Positions 1 through 8,653 of a DNA stretch of 16,659 nucleotides are shown here, piece after piece. The stretch's first letter is position 1; every line of letters starts with the position of its first letter. The notes under the pieces were generated by a model. It ran no database searches. It was given only the letters and a program-made list of their open reading frames with translations, and was not told the origin of the DNA. Both the position numbers and the translations under genes were made by a program. Source of the stretch: Bacteroidales bacterium (GTDB lineage Bacteria > Bacteroidota > Bacteroidia > Bacteroidales > DTU049); the NCBI GenBank assembly GCA_030017935.1, contig JASEGF010000020.1, positions 1 to 16,659 of the forward strand, read 5' to 3'.

Positions 1-260
1 GTACCCGTGGTAACTCTGAATTGTCTTCCACAGTTTTTGCATCGGTAGTTTTGTACTCCACTTTGCAAACCATTTTTAATTACATGACTGCTATTACATT
101 CTGGACACAATAGGCCTGTAGACATAGCTTTAATTTCTTGATAATCGACGACATCTTTGCCTTCTTCAATCAACTCATTATAGAGATTGTCGTAGAATTC
201 ACGTGTACCTTCTTTAGTAAGAGCAAAGATTTTTGTGGGATTTTCAAATATTTTCTTCAT
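1..260 (-). CDS. Transposase N-terminal part, zinc-ribbon type (IS1/IS1595-like), cut by window edge
   Basis: The reverse strand is open from an ATG at 260 to the window edge (86 codons plus 2 nt), so only the N-terminus is present. After about 50 residues it carries a four-cysteine zinc ribbon: CPEC at residues 52-55 and CKNC at 74-77, with the linker VIKNGLQSGVQNYR and then GRQFRVTTGT. This arrangement is typical of the DNA-binding N-terminus of IS1- and IS1595-family transposases. The 'F-VTTGT' ending favours IS1595, while the 'KNG...G-Q-YRCK-CGRQF' part also fits IS1 InsA, so I leave the family open. The catalytic domain would lie beyond base 1. A TAAATTTG promoter element sits 16 nt upstream of the start. 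It may be an intact element continuing outside the window or a fragment. Confidence 0.75.
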   Translation of the reverse strand, partial: MKKIFENPTKIFALTKEGTREFYDNLYNELIEEGKDVVDYQEIKAMSTGLLCPECNSSHVIKNGLQSGVQNYRCKNCGRQFRVTTG

Positions 261-276
261 ATGTACAAAATTTTTG

Positions 277-284
277 CAAATTTA
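277..284 (-). promoter_or_regulatory. Bacteroidota -7 element for the left transposase
   Basis: On the minus strand this reads TAAATTTG, an exact match to the TAnnTTTG -7 consensus of the Bacteroidota primary sigma factor. It lies 16 nt before the ATG at 260. I see no clear TTTG -33 element at the expected spacing. Confidence 0.45.
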
Positions 285-338
285 CAAATGATTTTTAATT
301 ATAAAACTTGATAATCTATAAAATATTTTTTTTAAGCT

Positions 339-379
339 ACCCTCTCCAAAAACATTATTGTATATACACCCTCTCCAAA
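339..379. repeat. Two direct copies of a 12-bp motif, possible IS end
   Basis: ACCCTCTCCAAA occurs at 339-350 and again at 368-379, 29 bp apart. The pair lies about 80-120 bp upstream of the left transposase start, where the end of a small insertion sequence would be expected, and overlaps the 3' end of the decayed Usp-like frame. It could be a terminal repeat, a duplicated target, or part of the old gene. The other end of the element is outside the window, so this cannot be settled here. Confidence 0.4.
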
Positions 380-660
380 TAAGTAATTTTAATGAAAGAT
401 ATCCTTTTAGTTCTAGATAATTCTAGTAAAGATGTACCTACACCAACTAATAAAAAATCAAAATTATTTTGATTAGTTACTTTCACTATTTCAGCTTCTA
501 CATTATCTGCCATTTTATATATTGTTTATATTGATAGGTTGTGTTACTGAGCTTCTTTTATTAGTGATTTAAAACTTTCATTAGCAAATTGATCATTATA
601 AATAGGGATAGTGTATGTAATAGGTGTAATATGAAGTATGCTGATAGATAACAAATTTTT
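355..660 (-). pseudogene. Decayed universal-stress-protein-like domain
   Basis: Two minus-strand frames in consistent N-to-C order together look like one Usp-type domain. The first (660-544) reads KNLLSISILHITPITYTIPI and continues to SFKSLIKEAQ before a stop; the 'SILHITPI' stretch resembles the second beta strand of Usp domains (typically 'vlHV'). The second (513-355, 52 codons from an ATG) reads MADNVEAEIVKVTNQNNFDF and then LLVGVGTSLLELSRT, resembling the late 'DfLvvG....LL' strand and loop of Usp domains. A stop and a shift of reading frame separate the pieces. The frame upstream of 660 (ending YFNINNYPITLKKFVIYQ, in yet another frame up to about 715) may be more of the same gene but is weak. 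In Bacteroidota such domains often form the C-terminus of cation:proton antiporters. No intact gene remains, and the left IS lies at its 3' end. Confidence 0.45.
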
Positions 661-742
661 TCAATGTAATAGGATAATTATTGATATTAAAATATTTAGA
701 TAAAAATTTTAAAATATTAATTTTTATTTCAAAATTTTGATT

Positions 743-750
743 TATTTTTG
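743..750 (+). promoter_or_regulatory. Bacteroidota -7 element for secDF
   Basis: TATTTTTG is an exact TAnnTTTG match, 33 nt before the ATG at 784. Transcription would start around 756-758. This places a possible in-frame TTG start at 748 inside the promoter and decides in favour of the ATG. Confidence 0.55.
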
Positions 751-783
751 CAATTCATAAATTTTATAAAAAAGAATAATATT

Positions 784-3700
784 ATGCGTTTAAAAGGTAC
801 TATTTGGTTTTTTGTAATCCTTTTTGTATTGGCCTCTGTATTTTCTTTGTCATTCACTCTTTGTACTAGAAGGGTAGAAAACAAAGCTCAGGATTATGCT
901 TATTCAGAAGCAACTTACAGATTAGCTGAAAAATTAGCTAATGGCGATTCTATCAAAAAAATGATGTTAGTAGATTCCATTGCTAGAGAGCGTCAAAGTC
1001 AATATTTAGACTCAATGATGGATGTTACTGTTTACAATTTGCTAGTAAAAAAATATACTTATGCTGATTGTAAACAAAAAGAGCTTCAGCTAGGTCTAGA
1101 CCTTAAAGGTGGTATGAACCTTACTATTGAGGTCGATGATGCTGCTATTATAAAAGCTTTAGCAGCTAAAAAGAACGATCCCAAAATAGATCAGGCACTT
1201 AATAATGCTCAGCAAAGAAGAATTGCTAGTAACGCTTCTTTTGTAGATATATTCGTAGATGAACTTAAAAAAATCGATCCTAATCAACCATTAGTGTCTT
1301 ATTTTTTATCTCGTGAAACTAGTGATATCTTAAATGTAAACTCTACTGATCAAGATGTAATTAATTATTTAAAAACTGAAATTGAGTCCGCTTTTGATAA
1401 TACTTTTATAGTTATTCGTAAGCGTATTGATAAATTTGGTGTTACTCAACCAAATATACAAAAATTAGTTGGTCAAAGTCGTATATTAATTGAATTACCA
1501 GGTGTAGATAATCCTAATCGTGTTAGAAGTATTCTACAAACTACTGCTAAACTAGAATTTTGGGAGACATGGAACCTAACTGAAATAGCACCAAGATTAG
1601 AACAGGCTAATAAAAGATTAGCTCAAATATTAAAAACTACTGATTCACTTAGTTTAATTGGTGATTTATCAACTATTAATGATACAATAAAAGATAGTAC
1701 TAAATTAGCAAACCAAAGAACTGATACTAGTAAATTAGTACAACAATTACAATCTTTAGACAATAAACCTTTAGGTGATACTACAACTGAAAATGTTGAA
1801 CTAGAACAATTCAAAAAAGAGAATCCTTTATTTGCTTATTTGAATATTAATGTTAGAAGGGAAGGGAATCAACAATTCTATGGTGAAGGGCCACTAATAG
1901 GTTATGCTTATTCTAGAGATACTGCAAAAATTAATGAATATTTACGGTTGACACAAGATCTATTTAGAGATGTGAAATTCGTATGGAGTGCTAAACCGAT
2001 AGCTGATACTAGAAATGTATATGAATTGGTAGCTTTAAAGGTAAATCCTTTAACTAATAAAGCTCCATTAGAAGGTGATGTCATCGTGAGTGCTCGCCAA
2101 GATGTAGATCAGTATGGTAATGTGATTGTGGATATGCAGATGAATTCTGAGGGTGCAAAGGTTTGGAAAGATTTAACTTCAAAAAACCTTGGACGTAGTA
2201 TAGCTATAGTATTGGATAATTTGGTTTATTCATACCCTGTTGTACAATCTGAGATACCTAATGGTAGATCTCAAATTTCAGGTAATTTTACTGTAGAAGA
2301 GGCACAGGACTTGGCCACAGTACTTAATGCAGGTAAATTGCCTGCTCCAGCACGTATCGTTGAAGAGAATATTGTGGGACCTTCTTTGGGTTCTGAGGCT
2401 ATTCATTCTAGTATAATTGCTTTTATAGTTGCTTTTGTATTAGTACTTATCTATATGATTGCTTTCTATGGTACAGCAGGTATAGGTGCTTGTATAGCAT
2501 TAATAATTAATATGTTGATAATATTTGGCGTTTTAACATCTATAGGTGCTACTTTGACTCTATCTGGTATTGCTGGTATAGTTTTATCTCTTGGTATGGC
2601 TGTAGACGCGAATGTGATTATCAATGAGCGTATTAAAGAAGAATTAAATGCTGGTAAAGGCTTGAGGATGGCTATAAAAGATGGTTATAAAAATTCTTAT
2701 TCCGCTATCATAGATGGTAACGTAACTACTATAATTGCAGGTGTTATCTTATTAATATTCGGAATGGGACCAGTGCAAGGATTCGCTACTACCTTAGTTA
2801 TAGGTATTCTCTCTTCTATGTTTACTGCTATTTTTGTTACTAGACTTTTTATAGAAATACTTCTCGATAAAGGTAAAAATATTTCTTTCTATCGTAAATT
2901 TTCTCAAAATTTCCTTGCAAATACTAAAATTGATTTTATTGGTAAATACAAAATTTTCTTTGCTATTTCTGGTATACTATTTTTGACGTTTATTATTTCA
3001 CTTTCTACTAGAGGCTTACAATTTGGAATAGATTATACTGGTGGTCGTACTTATGTAGTTAGATTTGATCAGTCTGTTAAAGCTACTGATGTGCAATCAG
3101 CATTATTTAATGTATTAAATGAAACTCCAGAAGTGAAAATTTATGGTAATAGTAATCAAGTTCGTATCGTTACTAAATATTTATTAAATGATACTTCAAA
3201 AACTGCTGGCTTGAATGTAGAAACAGCAATTTATGATGGTGTAAAAGGATTTTATAAAGGACCTATTTCTTTTGAAGAATTTTCTACTGATAATCCTAAT
3301 AAAGTTTTAGGTATTGTGAGTTCTCAAAATGTAGGACCTGCTGTAGCTAGAGATATACAACGCTCTGCCATTATTTCTATTATTTTAGCTTTAATTGCTA
3401 TGTTCATCTATATTTTTATCAGATTTAAAAAATGGCAATATGGTCTAGGAGCTACTGCGGCATTATTCCATGATGCTTTTATAGTTGTAGGCATCTTCAG
3501 TTTGTTTTATGGAATATTACCTTTCAATTTGGAAATAGATCAAAATTTCTTAGCAGCTATTTTAACTTTAGTTGGTTATTCTATTAATGATACTGTTGTA
3601 ATCTTTGATAGAATACGTGAATATAATACCTTGTATCCAAAACGTTCATTAAAGCAAAATATGAATGATGCTATCAATGCTACTCTGTCTCGTACTGTTA

Positions 3701-3888
3701 ATACCACAGGTACAGTATTAGTGGTATTACTTGCAATATTTATTTTGGGTAGTGAGGTTATCCAAGGCTTTACTTTTGCTATGATCATTGGTGTAATAGC
3801 TGGTGTGTATTCCACTGTTTTCATCGCTTCTACTATAGCTTGGTTTATTTTAGAAGGTAAAAAAGCTAATAAAATAAAAGTTAAATAA
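784..3888 (+). CDS. secDF: Protein translocase subunit SecDF (fused)
   Basis: Fused SecD-SecF, an accessory subunit of the Sec translocon that uses the proton-motive force to help pull exported proteins across the inner membrane. From the ATG at 784 it has 1034 residues, normal for the Bacteroidota fusion. Residues 3-27 form TM1. The SecD signature LGLDLKGG is at 103-110, followed by a large periplasmic region containing RKRIDKFGV and LIELPGV. SecD membrane segments begin near 542, with DANVIINERIKEE starting at D608. The SecF half begins with TM 722-741 and its signature FGIDYTGG at 747-754. The matching SecF motif NDTVVIFDRIRE has D936. The two acidic membrane residues expected for proton coupling are therefore present. 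The frame stays open upstream to a TTG at 748, but that codon overlaps the predicted promoter. The following gene is 58 nt downstream on the same strand. Confidence 0.97.
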   Translation: MRLKGTIWFFVILFVLASVFSLSFTLCTRRVENKAQDYAYSEATYRLAEKLANGDSIKKMMLVDSIARERQSQYLDSMMDVTVYNLLVKKYTYADCKQKELQLGLDLKGGMNLTIEVDDAAIIKALAAKKNDPKIDQALNNAQQRRIASNASFVDIFVDELKKIDPNQPLVSYFLSRETSDILNVNSTDQDVINYLKTEIESAFDNTFIVIRKRIDKFGVTQPNIQKLVGQSRILIELPGVDNPNRVRSILQTTAKLEFWETWNLTEIAPRLEQANKRLAQILKTTDSLSLIGDLSTINDTIKDSTKLANQRTDTSKLVQQLQSLDNKPLGDTTTENVELEQFKKENPLFAYLNINVRREGNQQFYGEGPLIGYAYSRDTAKINEYLRLTQDLFRDVKFVWSAKPIADTRNVYELVALKVNPLTNKAPLEGDVIVSARQDVDQYGNVIVDMQMNSEGAKVWKDLTSKNLGRSIAIVLDNLVYSYPVVQSEIPNGRSQISGNFTVEEAQDLATVLNAGKLPAPARIVEENIVGPSLGSEAIHSSIIAFIVAFVLVLIYMIAFYGTAGIGACIALIINMLIIFGVLTSIGATLTLSGIAGIVLSLGMAVDANVIINERIKEELNAGKGLRMAIKDGYKNSYSAIIDGNVTTIIAGVILLIFGMGPVQGFATTLVIGILSSMFTAIFVTRLFIEILLDKGKNISFYRKFSQNFLANTKIDFIGKYKIFFAISGILFLTFIISLSTRGLQFGIDYTGGRTYVVRFDQSVKATDVQSALFNVLNETPEVKIYGNSNQVRIVTKYLLNDTSKTAGLNVETAIYDGVKGFYKGPISFEEFSTDNPNKVLGIVSSQNVGPAVARDIQRSAIISIILALIAMFIYIFIRFKKWQYGLGATAALFHDAFIVVGIFSLFYGILPFNLEIDQNFLAAILTLVGYSINDTVVIFDRIREYNTLYPKRSLKQNMNDAINATLSRTVNTTGTVLVVLLAIFILGSEVIQGFTFAMIIGVIAGVYSTVFIASTIAWFILEGKKANKIKVK

Positions 3889-3946
3889 GTTTTTTTAAAA
3901 TTTATTTTAATATTTTCTTTAGAGAATTTGGATAATCTATAATATT

Positions 3947-4741
3947 ATGAAGAATATTATATCTTGGGCTCTGTATCAGGCTGATACTATATGGTTGGAT
4001 CCTGATGCTAATCTTTGGAAAATTGAACTTGCTATACAAAGATCTATTAAATCAGATATTGATATTCTGGTTTGTCCAGAAGTTTGTACTACTGCATATG
4101 CTACTAAAAATCCACAATATGCTCAACGTATGAATAGTCCAATGATTAATAAATTAACATTTTTAGCTAATAATTATGATATTGCTATCTGTGGTAGCTT
4201 TATGATTAATGAAAATGATAAAATATATAATAGATTTCTTTTTTTTACTCCTGATGGCGTAGTTCATAAATATGATAAAGCTCATCTATTCTCATTGGCA
4301 GAAGAAAATATCTATTTTACTAAAGGAAAAGAAATAGTAACTATCCCATATCTAGGATGGAATATTAGACCATATATTTGCTATGATATTCGTTTCCCAG
4401 TTTTTAATAGGAATAGAATTAATAATGGTAGTTTTGATTATGATGTATTAGTTTATGTATCTAATTGGCCTACTAAAAGATATAATCATTGGAAACATTT
4501 ATTAATAGCTAGAGCAATAGAAAATCAAGCATATGTAATTGGTGTAAATCGTGTGGGTACTGATGGTAACGGATTCGAATATATGGGAGGCACTATGTGT
4601 ATCGATCCTGCTGGAAATATTATTTTAGAAGGCACGCAAGATGAAAATGTTTACATTGTAAAAACAAACTATGATAATTTAGTTAAAATTCGACAAAAAT
4701 TGCCATTTTCAAAAGATTGGGATGATTTTGAGATAAAATGA
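3947..4741 (+). CDS. Carbon-nitrogen hydrolase, omega-amidase (YafV/Nit2) type
   Basis: A 264-residue cytosolic nitrilase-superfamily amidase. The catalytic triad is visible: E45 in CPEVCTTAYA, K111 in YDKAHLFSLAEE and C145 in YICYDIRFPVF. The stretch HWKHLLIARAIENQAYVIGV (181-200), followed by NRVGTDGNGFEYMGG, and the C-terminal LPFSKDWDDFEI, match the omega-amidase/YafV branch. Members of that branch hydrolyse alpha-ketoglutaramate or alpha-ketosuccinamate to the keto acid and ammonia, and some relatives act on deaminated glutathione. The precise substrate is inferred, not shown. It follows secDF by 58 nt without an exact TAnnTTTG element in the gap (the closest is AGAATTTG), so read-through from secDF is possible. 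nadC begins 17 nt downstream, which suggests co-transcription. Confidence 0.88.
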   Translation: MKNIISWALYQADTIWLDPDANLWKIELAIQRSIKSDIDILVCPEVCTTAYATKNPQYAQRMNSPMINKLTFLANNYDIAICGSFMINENDKIYNRFLFFTPDGVVHKYDKAHLFSLAEENIYFTKGKEIVTIPYLGWNIRPYICYDIRFPVFNRNRINNGSFDYDVLVYVSNWPTKRYNHWKHLLIARAIENQAYVIGVNRVGTDGNGFEYMGGTMCIDPAGNIILEGTQDENVYIVKTNYDNLVKIRQKLPFSKDWDDFEIK

Positions 4742-4758
4742 TTTTATAAATTAATACA

Positions 4759-5610
4759 ATGGATAGATTACAATTGGAAGAAATCATAAAGTGGTCATTA
4801 ATAGAGGATATAGGTGATGGAGACCACACTTCACTGGCTATAATAGATTCGCAAGCTGTGGGTAATACATCTCTATATGTGAAAGAAAACGGCGTCATTG
4901 CTGGTATTTCTTTCGCTAGGCAACTTATTCACTATTATGATCCTACCATTTCTATTAATCTTTTAAAAACTGATGGAGACGTCGTTGTCCCAGGAGATAT
5001 TGTTTTTAATCTATATGGGAAACAACAGTCTATGCTAGCATTAGAAAGGGTACTACTTAATTTTATGCAAAGAATGTCTGGTATAGCTACTACTACTCGT
5101 AAAATGGTAGATAAAATATCTCACACTAAAGCCAAACTTTTAGATACACGAAAAACTACACCACTATTGAGGGAATTAGAAAAAGAGGCTGTTAGATTAG
5201 GTGGTGGATTTAATCATCGCTTTGGATTATATGATATGATTTTGATAAAAGATAATCATATAGACTTCGCTGGTGGAGTATCTCAAGCTATTACTAGAGT
5301 AGAAAAATATTTAATAGACAAAAAATTGAATATCCCTATCGAAGTAGAAGCTCGCAACATCGAAAACGTTAAAGAAATATTACAATTTGATTCAGTATTT
5401 CGTATAATGTTGGATAATTTCAATATAAATGATATCAAAACTGCTGTAACCATTGTAAATGGTAAAAAAGAAATAGAAGTTAGTGGTGGTATTAATTTAA
5501 ATAATATTAAAGATTATGCAGAGACAGGCGTAGATTATATTTCTAGTGGTTATATGACACATCATTATGCTAGTCTAGATCTTAGTCTTAAAGTTACAAA
5601 AACTAATTAA
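4759..5610 (+). CDS. nadC: Nicotinate-nucleotide diphosphorylase (carboxylating), quinolinate phosphoribosyltransferase
   Basis: A 283-residue cytosolic enzyme of de novo NAD synthesis that converts quinolinate and PRPP to nicotinate mononucleotide, CO2 and pyrophosphate. Family motifs occur in the usual order: EDIGDGDHTS (16-25), ERVLLNFMQRMSGIAT (96-111, R97), LDTRKTTPLLRELEKEAVRL (128-147, with R131 and K132), GGGFNHRFGLYDMILIKDNH (148-167, with H153, R154 and K164), IEVEA (E197), IMLDN (D219) and EVSGGI (240-245). Length and motif set are complete, so it should be active. It lies 17 nt behind the nitrilase gene and probably shares its transcript. It converges on dacB with only 35 nt between stop codons. 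nadA and nadB are not in the window. Confidence 0.96.
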   Translation: MDRLQLEEIIKWSLIEDIGDGDHTSLAIIDSQAVGNTSLYVKENGVIAGISFARQLIHYYDPTISINLLKTDGDVVVPGDIVFNLYGKQQSMLALERVLLNFMQRMSGIATTTRKMVDKISHTKAKLLDTRKTTPLLRELEKEAVRLGGGFNHRFGLYDMILIKDNHIDFAGGVSQAITRVEKYLIDKKLNIPIEVEARNIENVKEILQFDSVFRIMLDNFNINDIKTAVTIVNGKKEIEVSGGINLNNIKDYAETGVDYISSGYMTHHYASLDLSLKVTKTN

Positions 5611-5645
5611 TGATTTTATAAAGTTTTAAAATTATTTATGAAATC

Positions 5646-7142
5646 TTATTGTGATATTTTAGATACCTCCTCATTATTTTTACTAGCACGATAGATATTT
5701 GTCAGTTCATTATAAGAATTTAGTAAAACTTTTTCAATATTTTTTGTTAAATATTTAGTATCTGCTTTAAAATCATTTACTAAGATTACAAAAGCAAAAC
5801 TGTCCATAGAGTCGGGAATATCGAAATATCCTGCAAAGCCACGTGTATAACGCAAATAACCACTTTTGGCTCTTAAATTATTTTCTAATGGAGTATTTTT
5901 TAAAAACTTTTTTAAGGTTCCATTGACACCAGCTATAGCTAAAGCATTGTTTAAATCATCATACCAGCTTGCATTACGAGTAGATATCAATGTAGTTAGC
6001 AATGCATCAGCTGTTAATAAATTTTTTCTACTAAGGCCACTACCATCATATATTTTAATCTCTGTAGTATCTGCTCCATATTTATAAAGCATTTTTTTAG
6101 CCAAGGTCTCATAAGATTTGTATGAGCCGTCACCATATGTTTTAGATATTGCCTTAGATAGAGCCTCTGCTCCTACATTATAACTATTTCTAATTGTAAA
6201 AGCAATCACGCTATCTAATGGCATAGATTCATAATTTAATATTAAATATTTATTATCATAAATCACAGTGTCATTGTATGTGGTAATGAGATTACCGTTC
6301 ACAAAGATTCCATTGCTAGAAAGTGATTGTTTGGTTTTCCAAGCAAAGCCATAAGCAGGATCTGGGCTAGAAGCTTTCACAAACATGGTATCTCCATTAC
6401 CTTTGGGAATAGTACCAGAGAAAATATAAGATTTATCTAATGGTCTGCCGATCACATTAGTATAATTACCATAATTTCTATTAGCTATTTTTATTTTGTT
6501 TTGATAAGTAACATGAGGAAACTCTGGAATAGTAAATAATATTTTAGCTGTTTTGCCGTAGTAGGGCGTTAATTTATACCCTATTTTCCATACATTACCA
6601 TTATATATCAATGATGAAGCTCCAGCACCATAATAATTGCCTAAATCTTCATAAGCATAAGTAGCAGGAACAATATCACTACCCCAATAGCTGGCATCTG
6701 CTATAATATTGCCTTGTATAGTATCTATACCCATTGCTTTTAAAATATAAACTAAAGAATCAAAAAAATTATTCTTATCAGGAAAATCCTCGCCAATGAG
6801 TGGATCACCAGTGCCATATATATAAATATTGCCATTCCAGATATTATCAATTTGTTCACCACTCAGATAAGCATAAGTATTAAATTTGTAATCATCACCA
6901 AGATAGTAATATGCAGAGACAGCAGTTATCAATTTATTAACAGAAGCTGGTATTAATGGCTTAAGGGAATTGACCGATAATATAGTTTCCTGTTTTTTGA
7001 AACTATACAATGCAAACGAAAATGAATTTTCATTTACTCGAGGATCATTGCGCAGTGGAGATAATATTAATGAATTATCTAAAGATTGTGCGGATAAAAT
7101 TAAAATATTGAAGCTAAATAATAATAAGATTATTCTTTTCAT
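5646..7142 (-). CDS. dacB: D-alanyl-D-alanine carboxypeptidase/endopeptidase, PBP4 family (peptidase S13)
   Basis: A 498-residue periplasmic penicillin-binding protein of the S13 family, which trims or cleaves peptide cross-links in peptidoglycan. Residues 1-18 are a signal peptide (KR, hydrophobic core, then LSA before QS). The three active-site motifs are present: SVNK (S67 nucleophile, K70), SYN (320-322, in the local context IRNSYNVGAEALSK) and KSG (426-428). YDGSGLSRKN (365-374) is also characteristic of the family. The long insert between SxxK and SxN is normal for PBP4. The start lies 2 nt after the stop of the upstream S41 peptidase gene, with no room for a separate promoter, so the two are probably translated from one message. 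Both products act in the envelope. Confidence 0.93.
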   Translation of the reverse strand: MKRIILLLFSFNILILSAQSLDNSLILSPLRNDPRVNENSFSFALYSFKKQETILSVNSLKPLIPASVNKLITAVSAYYYLGDDYKFNTYAYLSGEQIDNIWNGNIYIYGTGDPLIGEDFPDKNNFFDSLVYILKAMGIDTIQGNIIADASYWGSDIVPATYAYEDLGNYYGAGASSLIYNGNVWKIGYKLTPYYGKTAKILFTIPEFPHVTYQNKIKIANRNYGNYTNVIGRPLDKSYIFSGTIPKGNGDTMFVKASSPDPAYGFAWKTKQSLSSNGIFVNGNLITTYNDTVIYDNKYLILNYESMPLDSVIAFTIRNSYNVGAEALSKAISKTYGDGSYKSYETLAKKMLYKYGADTTEIKIYDGSGLSRKNLLTADALLTTLISTRNASWYDDLNNALAIAGVNGTLKKFLKNTPLENNLRAKSGYLRYTRGFAGYFDIPDSMDSFAFVILVNDFKADTKYLTKNIEKVLLNSYNELTNIYRASKNNEEVSKISQ

Positions 7143-7144
7143 AA

Positions 7145-8608
7145 TTATTCTTTTCTATTTATCTTTTTGATAACAAATTGAACCCACGGATCTTTTATAG
7201 GATTATTAAAATTAGGTTGAGCCCATGACAATGGGAAATCTATATCTATGGGCTCACGGTTATACTCTGGAAATTGCGTAAATTCTAATAAACTAAGCGA
7301 AAAAGAAATTTTTGAATTAGGTAAATATATTCTTTGACTTTGCCCGAAAGTGCCTTTTTTTGTGCCACCAGGTGGTAACCCTACTAAAAAAGTGTTTGGT
7401 CTATGAGATAAAAGGTTAGCTGCTAGAGCAGCAGCAGATATACTCCCGCCATCAGTCAAAACATAGATATTGCCATCGAAATGTTTTTTATGTGGTTTAG
7501 TTGCTTTTCTCTCTTCATATAATACAGGACCATTATAGCCAGCTTTTAGCAACCTCATTTCTTTATTATTAATAGAATTCAAAGTTAAAAAGAAATTGTA
7601 CCATTCTCGTTGAGTTTGACCGTTATTCAAAAGTATTTTATCTGTCCATTTACTAGGGTGGACTCTATAATTTTTGACAAAAATAAAAGGTTCAGTCATA
7701 AAATATTTCAAGAAATCCTCAGCTACACTTACATATCCACCTAGGTTACCACGCAAATCAATGATTAAATTCTCAATTTTGTATTTCCTCAAATTAGATA
7801 AAACTATTGGCATTAGCTGAGAAGGTGTATTGTAAGAATTATTTAGAAAATCGGAAACGTATAAATAAGCAGTATTTATTTCTGGATAAATAGCAAACTT
7901 ATAAGGATTATTTAAATCTGTTAGATAAGGCGAGAAAAAAGATTGTGAACTTTCCTGGTCACGCATAGAAATACCATCTATACTGTATTTGAAAGTATCA
8001 TTTGACATTTCATTGAGTAATATGCAAGAATTAAAATTTTTTACTTCATAGACTATAGGGAAATAATAATAAAATAATAAGGAAGCATTATTGTCTTTTG
8101 TGGCCTTCAGTCCAATATCTGCATTACATAAATCAGATAATGTATTATAAATCTCTGTAGCATCAATATTATTTATAGATAAAATACGAGTGTTTACAAA
8201 AAAGGAGTCTCTAGCTATATCTTTTAATAAATAAATTTTACCATTATCGAAAGCGACTACTCCACCAAAAAATTTAGGCAGAACCTTTTGGTAAGCATAA
8301 TAATCTAAATTTAACGTTAGATGCGAATCATCAATTTTAGAAAAAATAGTAACTAATCTAATAAAGAACTCATCAATGCTAATACTATCATCAATAGATA
8401 AAAAAATATTAGAAAAAGCATTTTTTAAATATATGGAGTCTGATACTTCATTAATATTAGGATGAGATTTAGTAAGATATTGGTATAAAGTTGATAAATC
8501 TGTGTATGCCTCATGTTTAGATAATTTTACATTATCATAAGTTTGAGCTGTTAAATTAAAATTTATAAAAATATAGATAAAAAAAATTATTCTAAGAATT
8601 ATTTTCAT
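7145..8608 (-). CDS. Secreted S41-family (C-terminal-processing-like) serine peptidase
   Basis: A 487-residue exported protein: residues 1-21 form a signal peptide (FINFNLTA before Q). The C-terminal half carries the S41 core: IENLIIDLRGNLGG (278-291), NIYVLTDGGSISAAALAANL (380-399) and VGLPPGGTKKGTFGQSQ (409-425). By comparison with the 'SA-E' motif of the family, S391 is the likely nucleophile, with S389 as the alternative. The lysine usually seen in CtpA as 'GK' after 'tfG' is not obvious here (GTFGQS), so the catalytic dyad may differ or the Tricorn-core-like variant may apply. A PDZ domain is not evident; the N-terminal 250 residues look like the helical and beta region found in Bacteroidota S41 proteins. 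It is the first gene of a unit with dacB. The substrate is unknown. Confidence 0.82.
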   Translation of the reverse strand: MKIILRIIFFIYIFINFNLTAQTYDNVKLSKHEAYTDLSTLYQYLTKSHPNINEVSDSIYLKNAFSNIFLSIDDSISIDEFFIRLVTIFSKIDDSHLTLNLDYYAYQKVLPKFFGGVVAFDNGKIYLLKDIARDSFFVNTRILSINNIDATEIYNTLSDLCNADIGLKATKDNNASLLFYYYFPIVYEVKNFNSCILLNEMSNDTFKYSIDGISMRDQESSQSFFSPYLTDLNNPYKFAIYPEINTAYLYVSDFLNNSYNTPSQLMPIVLSNLRKYKIENLIIDLRGNLGGYVSVAEDFLKYFMTEPFIFVKNYRVHPSKWTDKILLNNGQTQREWYNFFLTLNSINNKEMRLLKAGYNGPVLYEERKATKPHKKHFDGNIYVLTDGGSISAAALAANLLSHRPNTFLVGLPPGGTKKGTFGQSQRIYLPNSKISFSLSLLEFTQFPEYNREPIDIDFPLSWAQPNFNNPIKDPWVQFVIKKINRKE

Positions 8609-8618
8609 TCTTTTTTTG

Positions 8619-8626
8619 CAAATATA
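8619..8626 (-). promoter_or_regulatory. Bacteroidota -7 element for the S41 peptidase-dacB unit
   Basis: The minus strand reads TATATTTG, an exact TAnnTTTG match, only 10 nt before the ATG at 8608. The predicted leader is only about 3-5 nt, so the message would be essentially leaderless. Confidence 0.5.
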
Positions 8627-8653
8627 ATAAAATTACAATATTTAATGAAGATA

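Noticed and set aside
748..783. TTG-initiated 12-residue extension of SecDF
   Set aside because: The TTG overlaps the promoter -7 element, and the ATG at 784 begins the expected first membrane segment.
3576..3824. 82-residue minus-strand frame inside secDF
   Set aside because: It is antisense to the conserved SecF membrane region, and no independent start signals are evident.
5611..5645. Possible terminator hairpin between nadC and dacB
   Set aside because: Only AT-only arms (ATTTTA/TAAAAT) with an 8-nt loop are present; too weak to call in DNA this AT-rich.
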